Shown: positions 1 to 6,104 of the stretch, piece after piece
Numbering within the stretch: position 1 is the stretch's first letter
How the letters are laid out: every line of letters starts with the position of its first letter
NCBI GenBank assembly: GCA_002478945.1
Contig: DLKM01000006.1
Location: 7,130 to 20,375, forward strand
DNA: 13,246 nucleotides
DNA from: Christensenella sp. UBA7588
GTDB taxonomy: Bacteria > Bacillota > Clostridia > Christensenellales > CAG-917
Reading direction: 5' to 3'
Notes under the pieces: generated by a model
What the model saw: the letters and a program-made list of their open reading frames with translations, nothing else
What the model was told of the DNA's origin: nothing
The model's database searches: none
Position numbers and translations under genes: made by a program

Positions 1-236
1 TTGAGGGAACCCACGGAACCGCTCCGCGGGGGGCAACACTCGGCACTCACATAAATAGGTATCGTTCACTTGTTATATCACTCGTTCGCCAACGAAAAGA
101 ACAACACTCGTTGGCTCACTTGTACTAATCGTCAAGTTCGGCGCTCGATGCGGTCGGCGCCTTGCGCCTCCACGCCCCGAATAAGCACATACCGTTAATA
201 AGTACACTCGACAAAGTTAATCTAAATTCAAAGTTG
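1..236. other. gene-free, hairpin-rich region of unknown nature
   Basis: No convincing coding sequence lies here. One reading frame is open from the left edge to a TAA at 52-54, too short to identify. Visible structure includes an imperfect hairpin at about 11-28, a perfect stem GCCAACGA (88-95) with TCGTTGGC (108-115) around a 12-nt loop, and a GC-rich hairpin GGCGC-CTT-GCGCC (156-168). The short words CACTTGT (67 and 117) and CACTCGTT (79 and 106) each occur twice. It differs in texture from the AT-rich intergenic gaps elsewhere in the window. It may be part of a multicopy intergenic repeat or a structured RNA; neither can be shown from one copy. Confidence 0.4.
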
Positions 237-382
237 CGAGAAGTCATTTAAGTGCGCCAAATAGATGAATAACGAGAAAGGCACGACTTGAACCAAAACC
301 CAACGTACTGACGTACGTGATTTTGGGGCAAGCCGTGCCTGACAATGTTAGTCGCTATTTGGCGCGCTTAAATTACTTCTCG
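237..382. repeat. 146-nt imperfect palindrome overlapping the rpmF stop
   Basis: Arms 237-264 and 355-382 pair over 28 positions with only two exceptions (C245 opposite T374, and T253 opposite G366, a G-T wobble). Pairing resumes at 279-298 with 321-340 (GGCACG, CTTG and CCAAAA blocks, three mismatched positions) and ends in a perfect ACGTAC / GTACGT stem (303-308, 313-318) around the loop TGAC. Between the main stems a weaker match (267-273 with 347-353) is still visible, so the whole unit looks like one diverged palindrome. The right arm covers the last codons and stop of rpmF. It could be a MITE-like element, a REP-like palindrome or a structured 3' end for the rpmF mRNA. No clear target-site duplication is visible. 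Confidence 0.75.
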
Positions 383-558
383 GACTTTTTTTGAACTACT
401 TGTTCGCCGTCATAGTATCCGCATTTCGGGCATACTTGGTGGCTTTTCTTAAGTTCATGGCATTGGGGGCACTCTACGAGACCCGGGGTTGTGAGTTTCC
501 AGTTTGCAAAACGGGAATTCGTTTTTGATTTCGAAACTTTATTTTTAGGTACTGCCAT
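373..558 (-). CDS. rpmF: 50S ribosomal protein L32
   Basis: This small basic protein of 61 residues is a component of the large ribosomal subunit. It begins MAVPKNKVSK, the standard L32 start, and carries a zinc-ribbon of the cysteine-containing (C+) type at C30, C33, C43 and C46, followed by the family motif CGYYDG. The start is fixed by a GGAGG site at 566-570, about 7 nt upstream. The gene lies downstream of pta-ackA on the same strand but has its own consensus promoter. In many Firmicutes a yceD/DUF177 gene directly precedes rpmF; here none does. The last residues (SEK and stop) are encoded inside the right arm of the palindrome at 237-382, so the tail may have been altered by that element. 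Confidence 0.97.
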   Translation of the reverse strand: MAVPKNKVSKSKTNSRFANWKLTTPGLVECPQCHELKKSHQVCPKCGYYDGEQVVQKKSEK

Positions 559-605
559 CTTCTTACCTCCGATTTTCGCAACATATTGCTTTACACAGCT
601 TTTTG

Positions 606-634
606 ATTATATAAAATAAACAAAGATATGTCAA
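606..634 (-). promoter_or_regulatory. consensus sigma-A promoter of rpmF
   Basis: On the minus strand TTGACA (634-629) and TATAAT (611-606) are separated by exactly 17 nt, a perfect match to the housekeeping consensus. Transcription would start near 599, giving a leader of about 40 nt that ends in the GGAGG of rpmF. This suggests strong constitutive expression independent of pta-ackA. Confidence 0.85.
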
Positions 635-687
635 ACGCTTTTTGAAAGTTGCGAGTATTTTTGAATGTGTTTTTTATCATTTTTTCG

Positions 688-736
688 CACTTTCGAGGTT
701 TTTAACGCAAATCAAGCGATTAAACCCCGAAAAGTG
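688..736 (-). other. long hairpin after ackA, without a U-tract
   Basis: CACTTTCG (688-695) pairs with CGAAAAGTG (728-736, one bulged A). The stem continues through a GG/CC pair, TTTAA with TTAAA, and CGC with GCG around a 7-nt loop. It sits just past the ackA stop and would fold in the ackA transcript. Downstream on the minus strand the RNA is A-rich rather than U-rich, so it does not look like a canonical intrinsic terminator. It may protect the mRNA 3' end or slow read-through into rpmF. Confidence 0.5.
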
Positions 737-749
737 TGATTATTTGCGA

Positions 750-1940
750 TTAAAGAGCAAGTGCTTTGGTCTCTCTTGCGATTGAAAGTTCCTCGTTGGT
801 GGGAAGAATAAGCACTTTGACTTTGCTGTTCGGCTTGGAGATAACTCTCACGCCGTCGCCTCTGCCCTTGTTTGCCTCGAAATCGAAATCTACGCCGAGA
901 TATTCCATATCTTCCATAACGAGTTTGCGCATAAGGTCGCTATGTTCGCCGATGCCGCCCGTAAATACGATTGCGTCGACGCCGTTAAGCACGGCCGCGT
1001 AAGAACCGATATATTTTTTGATGCGGTATGCCGCGACTTCGACTGCGAGTTTTGCTTTTTCGTTGCCTTCGTCGATTGCGGCTTCGAGGTCACGCATATC
1101 CGAACTCAATTCGCTTATGCCTTTCATACCGCACTTTTTGTTGAGGTATTGCACGAGTTCTTCGGGGCTGAGATTGAGTTTTGCACGGATATATTCGCTT
1201 GCCGCAGGGTCGATGTCGCCTGAGCGAGTACCCATAACGAGACCTTCGAGAGGCGTAAAGCCCATTGACGTATCCACGCACTTTCCGTCTTTTACCGCAG
1301 AAATGGACGAACCGTTGCCGAGGTGGCAGACGATAATCTTGCTGTCCTTTTTGCCGAGAAGTTTGATTGTTTCTTCGCTGACGAATTTGTGAGAGGTGCC
1401 GTGGAAGCCGTATTTGCGCACTTTGTAGCGGTCATATACCGAATAAGGAATGCCGTACATATACGCTTTTGCGGGCATCGTGCTGTGGAACGTCGTATCG
1501 AACACCGCAACCATAGGTACGTCGGGCATAACTTCTCTGCAACTCTTGATGCAAGCGATGTTGCCGGGCATATGGAGCGGTCCGAGTTCTGCGTTTTTCT
1601 CGCAGATGCGGATAACTTCGTCGTCGATAAGTACGGATTGATTGAAATCTTCTCCGCTGTGAAGCACTCTGTGTCCGACTGCGCTTATTTCGTCCGTGGA
1701 CTCGATTGCGCCGTATTCGGGGTCTACCATTGCTTTGAGGACGAGTTCGATTGCCTCTTTGTGGTCTTTCATATCGTGCTTGATATTAAGCACTTTTCCG
1801 TCGGCGGTTTTTTGAGTGAGTTCTCCGCCGTCGAAAGTGATACGCTCGCAAAGCCCCTTGAGCATAACTTGCTCGGTTTGCATATCGATAAGTTGATATT
1901 TGAGAGATGAACTGCCTGCGTTGATAACGAGTATTTTCAT
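750..1940 (-). CDS. ackA: acetate kinase
   Basis: AckA interconverts acetyl phosphate plus ADP and acetate plus ATP, the ATP-yielding last step of acetate fermentation, in the cytoplasm. The protein is 396 residues, typical of the family. It starts MKILVINAGSSSLKYQL (phosphate-binding fold with N7). Expected active-site residues are present: R91 in GHRVLHSGE, D148 in FDTTFH, H180 in the GFHGTSH motif, the HLGNGSS loop at 206-212, R239 in GTRSGDIDP, FTGGIGEHS, and E384 in TNEELSIARET. The ATG at 1940 is chosen over an upstream in-frame ATG at 2000, which lies inside pta, because AGGAG sits at 1948-1952, 7 nt before it. It follows pta by 13 nt, so the two form an operon. Confidence 0.98.
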   Translation of the reverse strand: MKILVINAGSSSLKYQLIDMQTEQVMLKGLCERITFDGGELTQKTADGKVLNIKHDMKDHKEAIELVLKAMVDPEYGAIESTDEISAVGHRVLHSGEDFNQSVLIDDEVIRICEKNAELGPLHMPGNIACIKSCREVMPDVPMVAVFDTTFHSTMPAKAYMYGIPYSVYDRYKVRKYGFHGTSHKFVSEETIKLLGKKDSKIIVCHLGNGSSISAVKDGKCVDTSMGFTPLEGLVMGTRSGDIDPAASEYIRAKLNLSPEELVQYLNKKCGMKGISELSSDMRDLEAAIDEGNEKAKLAVEVAAYRIKKYIGSYAAVLNGVDAIVFTGGIGEHSDLMRKLVMEDMEYLGVDFDFEANKGRGDGVRVISKPNSKVKVLILPTNEELSIARETKALAL

Positions 1941-1953
1941 TGTGTAACTCCTA

Positions 1954-2955
1954 TTAGTCCTTGACGGATTGAAGTGCCGTGATTGCCGCAACAGCCGCAA
2001 TGTCTTCCGCTACGCAACCTCTGCTCAAATCGTTTACGGGCAATGCCAAGCCTTGCATAATCGGTCCGATTGCCATGCAGTTGCCAAAGCGTTGCGCAAT
2101 CTTGTAGCCGATGTTGCCTGCGTCGAGGTTGGGGAAAACGAGAACGTTTGCCTGACCTGCAACCGTGCTGTCGCCTGCTTTTTGCTTCGCTACGCTGTCA
2201 ACGATAGACGCGTCGAGTTGAAGCTCTCCGTCAACGTTGATTTCGGGATGCTCTGCTTTGACTTTTGCATAAGCCGTGCGCACTTTTTCGACGGATTCGT
2301 GATTCGCGCTGCCCTTCGTGGAGAATGAAAGCATTGCGATTTTCGGCTCCATTTGGCAAATTTTCTTTGCGCTGTCCGCCGCTGCAACGACGATGTCGGA
2401 AAGTTGGTCGGACGTCGGATAAGGAATGACCGCGCAATCGGAGAAAATATAAGCGGGATATTTTTTGTATTTGAAATCTTCGGGCGGAACCATAACGAAA
2501 CAACTGGAAACCGAGCTGATACCGGGTGCCGCTTTGATGACTTGGAACGCCGCTCTCGACACGTCTGCGGAACTGAACACCGCACCGCCTACGACACCGT
2601 CGACGTCGCCTTTCTTAAGCGCGACGCAAGCGTAAAACATATTGTTGTTGGTAACGATATTGAGTGCCTGTTCTTCCGTCATACCTTTTGCCTTGCGAAG
2701 TTCGTAAAGCGTGTTTGCATAATCCGCACGATGTTCGCTCGTCTTGGGGTCGTCGAAAGAAACGCCCGTAAAATCGATTTCGGGGAATTTTGCTTTGATT
2801 TGTTCCTCGTTTCCGATAAGAACGACTTTGCAAACGCCTTTTTTCGTAAGAATCTCGGCAGCTTTTGCCGCACGCACGTCGTCGCCTTCTGCAAGTGCGA
2901 TAGTCTTGTTCAGCACGCTTGCTCTGCTCATAAGATTTTCAACAAAATCCGTCAT
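1954..2955 (-). CDS. pta: phosphate acetyltransferase
   Basis: Pta transfers the acetyl group of acetyl-CoA to phosphate, giving acetyl phosphate for AckA. At 333 residues it is the short, single-domain (PTA_PTB) form found in Firmicutes, without the N-terminal regulatory part of the long enterobacterial enzyme. Recognisable blocks are the start ALAEGDD, the VVGGAVFSSADVSRA segment near the middle, and the C-terminal NLDAGNIGYKIAQRFG followed by AIGPIMQGLALPVNDLSRG, which belongs to the CoA/phosphate site region. A TAGGAG site lies about 7 nt before the ATG. It is the first gene of the pta-ackA operon and is transcribed away from tmcAL from a shared promoter region. Confidence 0.97.
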   Translation of the reverse strand: MTDFVENLMSRASVLNKTIALAEGDDVRAAKAAEILTKKGVCKVVLIGNEEQIKAKFPEIDFTGVSFDDPKTSEHRADYANTLYELRKAKGMTEEQALNIVTNNNMFYACVALKKGDVDGVVGGAVFSSADVSRAAFQVIKAAPGISSVSSCFVMVPPEDFKYKKYPAYIFSDCAVIPYPTSDQLSDIVVAAADSAKKICQMEPKIAMLSFSTKGSANHESVEKVRTAYAKVKAEHPEINVDGELQLDASIVDSVAKQKAGDSTVAGQANVLVFPNLDAGNIGYKIAQRFGNCMAIGPIMQGLALPVNDLSRGCVAEDIAAVAAITALQSVKD

Positions 2956-2972
2956 ATAAAGCTCCTAAAGTG

Positions 2973-2990
2973 TTGCAATTCATTGCAATT
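2973..2990. repeat. tandem TTGCAATT direct repeat in the divergent control region
   Basis: TTGCAATT occurs at 2973-2980 and 2983-2990, spaced 10 bp apart, about one helical turn. The second copy contains the self-complementary ATTGCAAT and doubles as the -35 box of the tmcAL promoter. The pair also lies in the presumed 5' leader of pta. It could be a regulator site acting on both directions, but no protein is known from the sequence. Confidence 0.4.
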
Positions 2991-3010
2991 ATTTTATTTT
3001 CGGGTATAAT
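2983..3010 (+). promoter_or_regulatory. promoter of tmcAL
   Basis: TTGCAA (2983-2988) and TATAAT (3005-3010) are separated by 16 nt. Transcription would start near 3017, giving a leader of about 38 nt up to the proposed TTG start at 3055. Its -10 box overlaps the -10 box of the opposing pta promoter. Confidence 0.65.
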
Positions 3011-3037
3011 TATAGATAATTAACAGACAAAAATCAA
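3009..3037 (-). promoter_or_regulatory. promoter of pta-ackA
   Basis: On the minus strand TTGATT (3037-3032) and TATAAT (3014-3009) are 17 nt apart. The start would be near 3002, giving a leader of about 45 nt before pta. The palindrome TATAATTATA (3005-3014) supplies a -10 box to each strand, so the two promoters overlap and RNA polymerase could probably occupy only one at a time. Confidence 0.7.
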
Positions 3038-3054
3038 CAATAATGAGGACTATT

Positions 3055-4149
3055 TTGAAAATTACCGCAGTTATAGCCGAATACAATCCTTTCCACAACG
3101 GGCATCTCAAGCAGCTCAAAAAAGCAAAACGCGAGACGGGTGCAGACGCTTTGGTCGTCGTGATGAGCGGCTCTTTCACTCAACACGGAGATTTGTGCGT
3201 TTGCGACAGGTATACGAGGGCAAATTGGGCGATTCAGGCAGGCGCGGACCTCGTCCTCGAGTTGCCGACCGTATATTCGCTCTCGACCGCAAAAGGCTTT
3301 GCGGAAGGCGCGCTAAAAACGCTGTCGATGCTTGGAGAATACACTCTCTCTTTCGGCACGGAAAGCGACGAACTCGAAGATTTGAATATGGCGGCAGAAT
3401 TTATGAGAAGCGAGTCCAAAGACGTTTCTAACCTTCTCAAAGGCTACCTCAACGAGGGATATTCCGTGGCAAAATCGCGTACACTTGCCCTCGATAAAGT
3501 CCGCCCCGACATCTCGAATATGTTGCAATCCCCCAACAACATTCTTGCCGTGGAATATATGAAAGCAGGCGCGGCGTACGGTGGAAAGGTTCAATATCAC
3601 TCCGTGGAACGCAAGCCCGACGACGGCAAAAAGTTTTTGTCCTCGACCAAAATTCGACAGATGATGGCAAACGGTCAGGACGTATCTCAATTCGTTCCCC
3701 CGTTCGTAAATCTCGATAGCACGATAAACATCGACAAATACAACACGATATCCACTTACGCAATGAAAGCGATGAGCGCGTCTCAACTCAAAGATATAGC
3801 AAACATCAGCGAAGGTATGGAAAACCGCATAAGTCAATCGTCTTTCAATTCTATGGACGAATTTTTGGGGCTGACAAGCAAACGCTACACTCGCTCTACG
3901 ATAAAACGCATTGCCGCTTGCTCGGCTTTGGGACTCGGCAAAGACCTCGTAACGCTTGCAAAAGAACAAAAGCCGTACTGCACCGTACTTGCGTTCAAGC
4001 CGTCAAAGAAAAAAGCACTTTTCGCATTGCTCGCACAAGCCGACGGATACTTCTTTTTCAAACACAGCGATTGCGAAAAAGACTGCCCCGTACGTCCTCT
4101 CGTAGACCTTGACGAAAAAGCAAGTAAAATTCAAAAACTTTGCTACTAA
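3055..4149 (+). CDS. tmcAL: tRNA(Met) cytidine acetate ligase (TmcAL/YlbM family)
   Basis: TmcAL uses acetate and ATP to make N4-acetylcytidine at the wobble position of elongator tRNA(Met). It belongs to the HxGH nucleotidyltransferase superfamily: the motif EYNPFHNGH lies at residues 9-17, followed by MSGSFTQHGD and RYTRANWAIQAGADLVLELP, then SPNNILAVEYMK and a late SSTKIR motif. The C-terminal part includes KRYTRSTIKRI. I place the start at the TTG at 3055 because GAGG (3045-3048) sits 6 nt upstream and the protein then begins MKITAVIAEYNPFHNGH as in homologues. An ATG at 3043 would add four residues but has no ribosome site. At about 364 residues it is somewhat shorter than the roughly 400 usual for the family. 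Its acetate substrate fits its position opposite pta-ackA. Confidence 0.92.
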   Translation: MKITAVIAEYNPFHNGHLKQLKKAKRETGADALVVVMSGSFTQHGDLCVCDRYTRANWAIQAGADLVLELPTVYSLSTAKGFAEGALKTLSMLGEYTLSFGTESDELEDLNMAAEFMRSESKDVSNLLKGYLNEGYSVAKSRTLALDKVRPDISNMLQSPNNILAVEYMKAGAAYGGKVQYHSVERKPDDGKKFLSSTKIRQMMANGQDVSQFVPPFVNLDSTINIDKYNTISTYAMKAMSASQLKDIANISEGMENRISQSSFNSMDEFLGLTSKRYTRSTIKRIAACSALGLGKDLVTLAKEQKPYCTVLAFKPSKKKALFALLAQADGYFFFKHSDCEKDCPVRPLVDLDEKASKIQKLCY

Positions 4150-4190
4150 TCGGCAATCTAACGCATTAAACATAAACATAACAAAAATGG

Positions 4191-4219
4191 TATGAGCCTT
4201 GAACGGCTCATATTTTTTT
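4191..4219 (+). terminator. intrinsic terminator of tmcAL
   Basis: TATGAGCC (4191-4198) pairs perfectly with GGCTCATA (4205-4212) around a 6-nt loop and is followed by seven T (4213-4219). It lies 42 nt after the tmcAL stop and suggests that the following ylbJ-like gene needs its own promoter. Confidence 0.9.
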
Positions 4220-4262
4220 GCGTTTGCGCATACGATTTTGCGTGGAAAACGGCATAAGAACG

Positions 4263-5300
4263 ATGAGTGGCAGAACGCCCGAAAAAACGAAAAAGAACAA
4301 AAAAAGCACGGCTTTTCGATTTGCGAAAAAACAAAACTCCGATGCAAGAAAAATCGGCGGAACCGACGTCTCCAAAATAATTGCGTGTACGTCGTTAATC
4401 GCATTTATGGTATTTATGCTCGTAAAACCCGAATATTATCTCGCGTCCGCGCGCAAAGGATTGAGTTTGTTTGCCTCGAGCGTGTTGCCGTCGCTTTTTC
4501 CGTTTTATTTCTGCTCGCTTATGCTCACTTATATGGGGGCCGTAAAAGGCATATCAAAACTCGGCGCAAAACCCGTCAAATTGCTTTACAACACGCCAAA
4601 AGAGAGTGCTTACGCTTTGTTTTTAAGCGTTCTTTGCGGCTACCCCGTCGGTGCAAGCACTTGTGAGGAACTTTATAAAGCAGGCGTACTGTCGCAAAAA
4701 GACGTAAAAAGCACCTGCGCGTTCTGCTCTACGTCGGGACCGATTTTTATGATAGGCACTATAGGCGGCGCGATTTTTTCGGACACTCGCATCGGCTGGA
4801 TAGTACTTGCTTCGCATTATCTCGGAGCATTGATAAACGGACTGATTTTCAGAAAACGAAAATCCGATTCCGACGACGTTGCGTTTGCTCTGCAAACGGA
4901 TACCGACGCGATTCTTGCAAAAGCAATATCGAAAGCGACGATAAATATGCTGTACGTCGGCGGATATATCGTGATTTGCGGTATGCTCGTCGACACTCTC
5001 GAACTGATAGGATTGAAAAACATCCTCTCGTTCTCGTCAAATCCCGACGCCGTCGCTTCCGTCATATACGGGGCCATAGAAATGACAAGAGGGTGTCTCG
5101 AATGCGCAAACTGCTCCTCTCTGCACCTTGCGTGCGTGCTTTGTACGGGCGCGGTATCTTTCGGCGGATTGTCCGTAACGCTTCAGAACTACACCTTTCT
5201 TTCGAGATGCGGAGTCAGGCTCGTCGATATAGGATTGCGCAAAATAACTCAATGCGCTTTGTCAATGGTCATTGCGTTTTTATTGGGATTTATTCTGTAA
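4263..5300 (+). CDS. ylbJ: YlbJ/SpoVV-like membrane transporter (Gate domain)
   Basis: This is an integral membrane protein of 345 residues related to Bacillus YlbJ (SpoVV), which is needed during sporulation for moving dipicolinic acid across the outer forespore membrane. After a strongly basic tail (residues 1-38, KTKKNKK) comes a first membrane segment and the block KPEYYLASARKGL. Two Gate/nucleoside-recognition repeats follow: GYPVGAS (127-133) with STSGPIFMIGTIGGA (156-170), and GAIEMTRGC (270-278) with SFGGLSV (299-305). An in-frame TTG at 4218 overlaps the upstream terminator, so the ATG at 4263 is preferred although no good ribosome site is seen. An unusual cysteine cluster lies at 278-294. 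The Bacillus protein is longer (about 400 residues). The SpoVV role is inferred; a related transporter with another substrate is possible. Confidence 0.8.
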   Translation: MSGRTPEKTKKNKKSTAFRFAKKQNSDARKIGGTDVSKIIACTSLIAFMVFMLVKPEYYLASARKGLSLFASSVLPSLFPFYFCSLMLTYMGAVKGISKLGAKPVKLLYNTPKESAYALFLSVLCGYPVGASTCEELYKAGVLSQKDVKSTCAFCSTSGPIFMIGTIGGAIFSDTRIGWIVLASHYLGALINGLIFRKRKSDSDDVAFALQTDTDAILAKAISKATINMLYVGGYIVICGMLVDTLELIGLKNILSFSSNPDAVASVIYGAIEMTRGCLECANCSSLHLACVLCTGAVSFGGLSVTLQNYTFLSRCGVRLVDIGLRKITQCALSMVIAFLLGFIL

Positions 5301-5323
5301 TAAAATTAGAAAAAATATGACAT

Positions 5324-5385
5324 AATTCGTTGACTTTTTGACATAACGAATTGTAAGGTATAGCCATAGAAGTTGAATTTTCAAC
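5324..5385. promoter_or_regulatory. two inverted repeats upstream of the helix-turn-helix gene
   Basis: AATTCGTT (5324-5331) and AACGAATT (5345-5352) form a perfect 8-bp inverted repeat with a 13-nt spacer that contains -35-like TTGACT/TTGACA sequences (5330-5335, 5338-5343). GACATAA also occurs twice (5319, 5339). A second perfect palindrome GTTGAA-TT-TTCAAC lies at 5372-5385, just before the ribosome site. No good -10 box could be placed (weak candidates TAAGGT at 5354 and TATAGC at 5359). These could be operators, possibly for autoregulation. Confidence 0.4.
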
Positions 5386-5403
5386 ACTTATCCGGAGGAC
5401 ATT

Positions 5404-5892
5404 ATGAAAAAAAATTGGAGCAACACGGCACTTGTTGCTTATTCTCTATTGCCCAAAATCGCAAAAGAATTGGATTTTGCGATTGAAAGCAGGGTTAAGT
5501 CGAGTTATCAAAGCCGACACCTCAAGTACGGAATAAGCAACGAAAAATTAATTGGTGAAATTCTTGAGCTAACCGACCAAAAAAGAAAAATCGTCAATTT
5601 AAGATTTATAGTAGCGTCGGCTCTCAAGCAAATGAAAGAAGCGGATATGCGCATACTGATTGAAAGAATCGTACAACGCAAAACCTTTCAGGATATAGCG
5701 ACGAGCAACGACATATCCCTCCGCACCGCCTTCCGACGAGTTGCGGTCGCAGAAGAAGAATACGCCAAAAACCTGCGAAAGAGCGGATACGGAGACGAAT
5801 GGTTTGAAAAAGAATACGGAAACGACAAATTGATAAGTCCGATACACGAACGACTGCAAAGCGACAAATATTTCGTCGCAAAAAGCTTATAA
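5404..5892 (+). CDS. small protein with a sigma region 4-like helix-turn-helix
   Basis: I do not recognise a named family. The 162-residue, highly charged protein has no signal peptide or membrane segment. Residues 78-124 resemble sigma-70 region 4: a helix (KEADMRILIERIV) leads into TFQDIATSNDISLRTAFRRVAVAEEEY (94-120), with the spacing of a helix-turn-helix whose recognition helix is around SLRTAFRRV. No region 2 is seen, so it is unlikely to be a complete sigma factor. The N-terminal 75 residues and the tail DEWFEKEYGND are unassigned. The start is well fixed by GGAGG at 5394-5398. It follows the ylbJ-like gene by 103 nt on the same strand and could be co-transcribed with it. A DNA-binding regulator is the most likely role. 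Confidence 0.7.
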   Translation: MKKNWSNTALVAYSLLPKIAKELDFAIESRVKSSYQSRHLKYGISNEKLIGEILELTDQKRKIVNLRFIVASALKQMKEADMRILIERIVQRKTFQDIATSNDISLRTAFRRVAVAEEEYAKNLRKSGYGDEWFEKEYGNDKLISPIHERLQSDKYFVAKSL

Positions 5893-6006
5893 GCCCACTA
5901 TACAGAAACATAAAAAGAGTAAAAAGCTATGAAATCCGAACTTCATATCTTGGTTTTCGCATTAGCAAAAACGAAAAAACAGGTCTCGAAAACGACGTTT
6001 TTGCCT

Positions 6007-6033
6007 AAAATCGGTTTCAACTTCGCCGATTTT
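6007..6033 (+). other. stem-loop downstream of the helix-turn-helix gene
   Basis: AAAATCGG (6007-6014) pairs perfectly with CCGATTTT (6026-6033) around an 11-nt loop. The T-run is only four bases, all within the stem, so termination here would be weak. A second small palindrome AAAACG-A-CGTTTT lies just upstream (about 5990-6002). Confidence 0.4.
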
Positions 6034-6048
6034 CAACATTTATTCATA

Positions 6049-6078
6049 AAAAAACCTCTGCAACCGTAGAGGTTTTTT
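6049..6078. terminator. bidirectional terminator between convergent genes
   Basis: AAAAAACCTCT (6049-6059) pairs perfectly with AGAGGTTTTTT (6068-6078); inner G-T and C-G pairs leave the loop AACC. The stem has an A-run on one side and a T-run on the other, so it gives a U-tract on both strands and can serve the rightward gene at 5404 and the leftward ileS operon. Confidence 0.9.
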
Positions 6079-6104
6079 CTTTCATTTTATTTGCAATTTT
6101 TACG

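Noticed and set aside
1..54. Reading frame open from the left edge, ending with TAA at 52-54
   Set aside because: Only 17 codons are visible in structured, repeat-rich DNA; it could be a gene end but nothing supports it.
1323..1910. 195-codon open frame opposite ackA
   Set aside because: Shadow of ackA, whose active-site residues are all intact on the other strand.
1941..2000. Upstream ATG extension of ackA by 20 residues
   Set aside because: It lies inside pta, while AGGAG is correctly placed for the ATG at 1940, which gives the canonical MKILVINAGSSS start.
4218..4262. Upstream TTG start for the ylbJ-like gene, adding 15 residues
   Set aside because: The TTG overlaps the T-run of the tmcAL terminator and has no ribosome site; the added residues do not resemble the family.
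5929..6069. 46-codon open frame starting at ATG 5929
   Set aside because: It runs into the bidirectional terminator hairpin, has no good ribosome site and resembles no known peptide.
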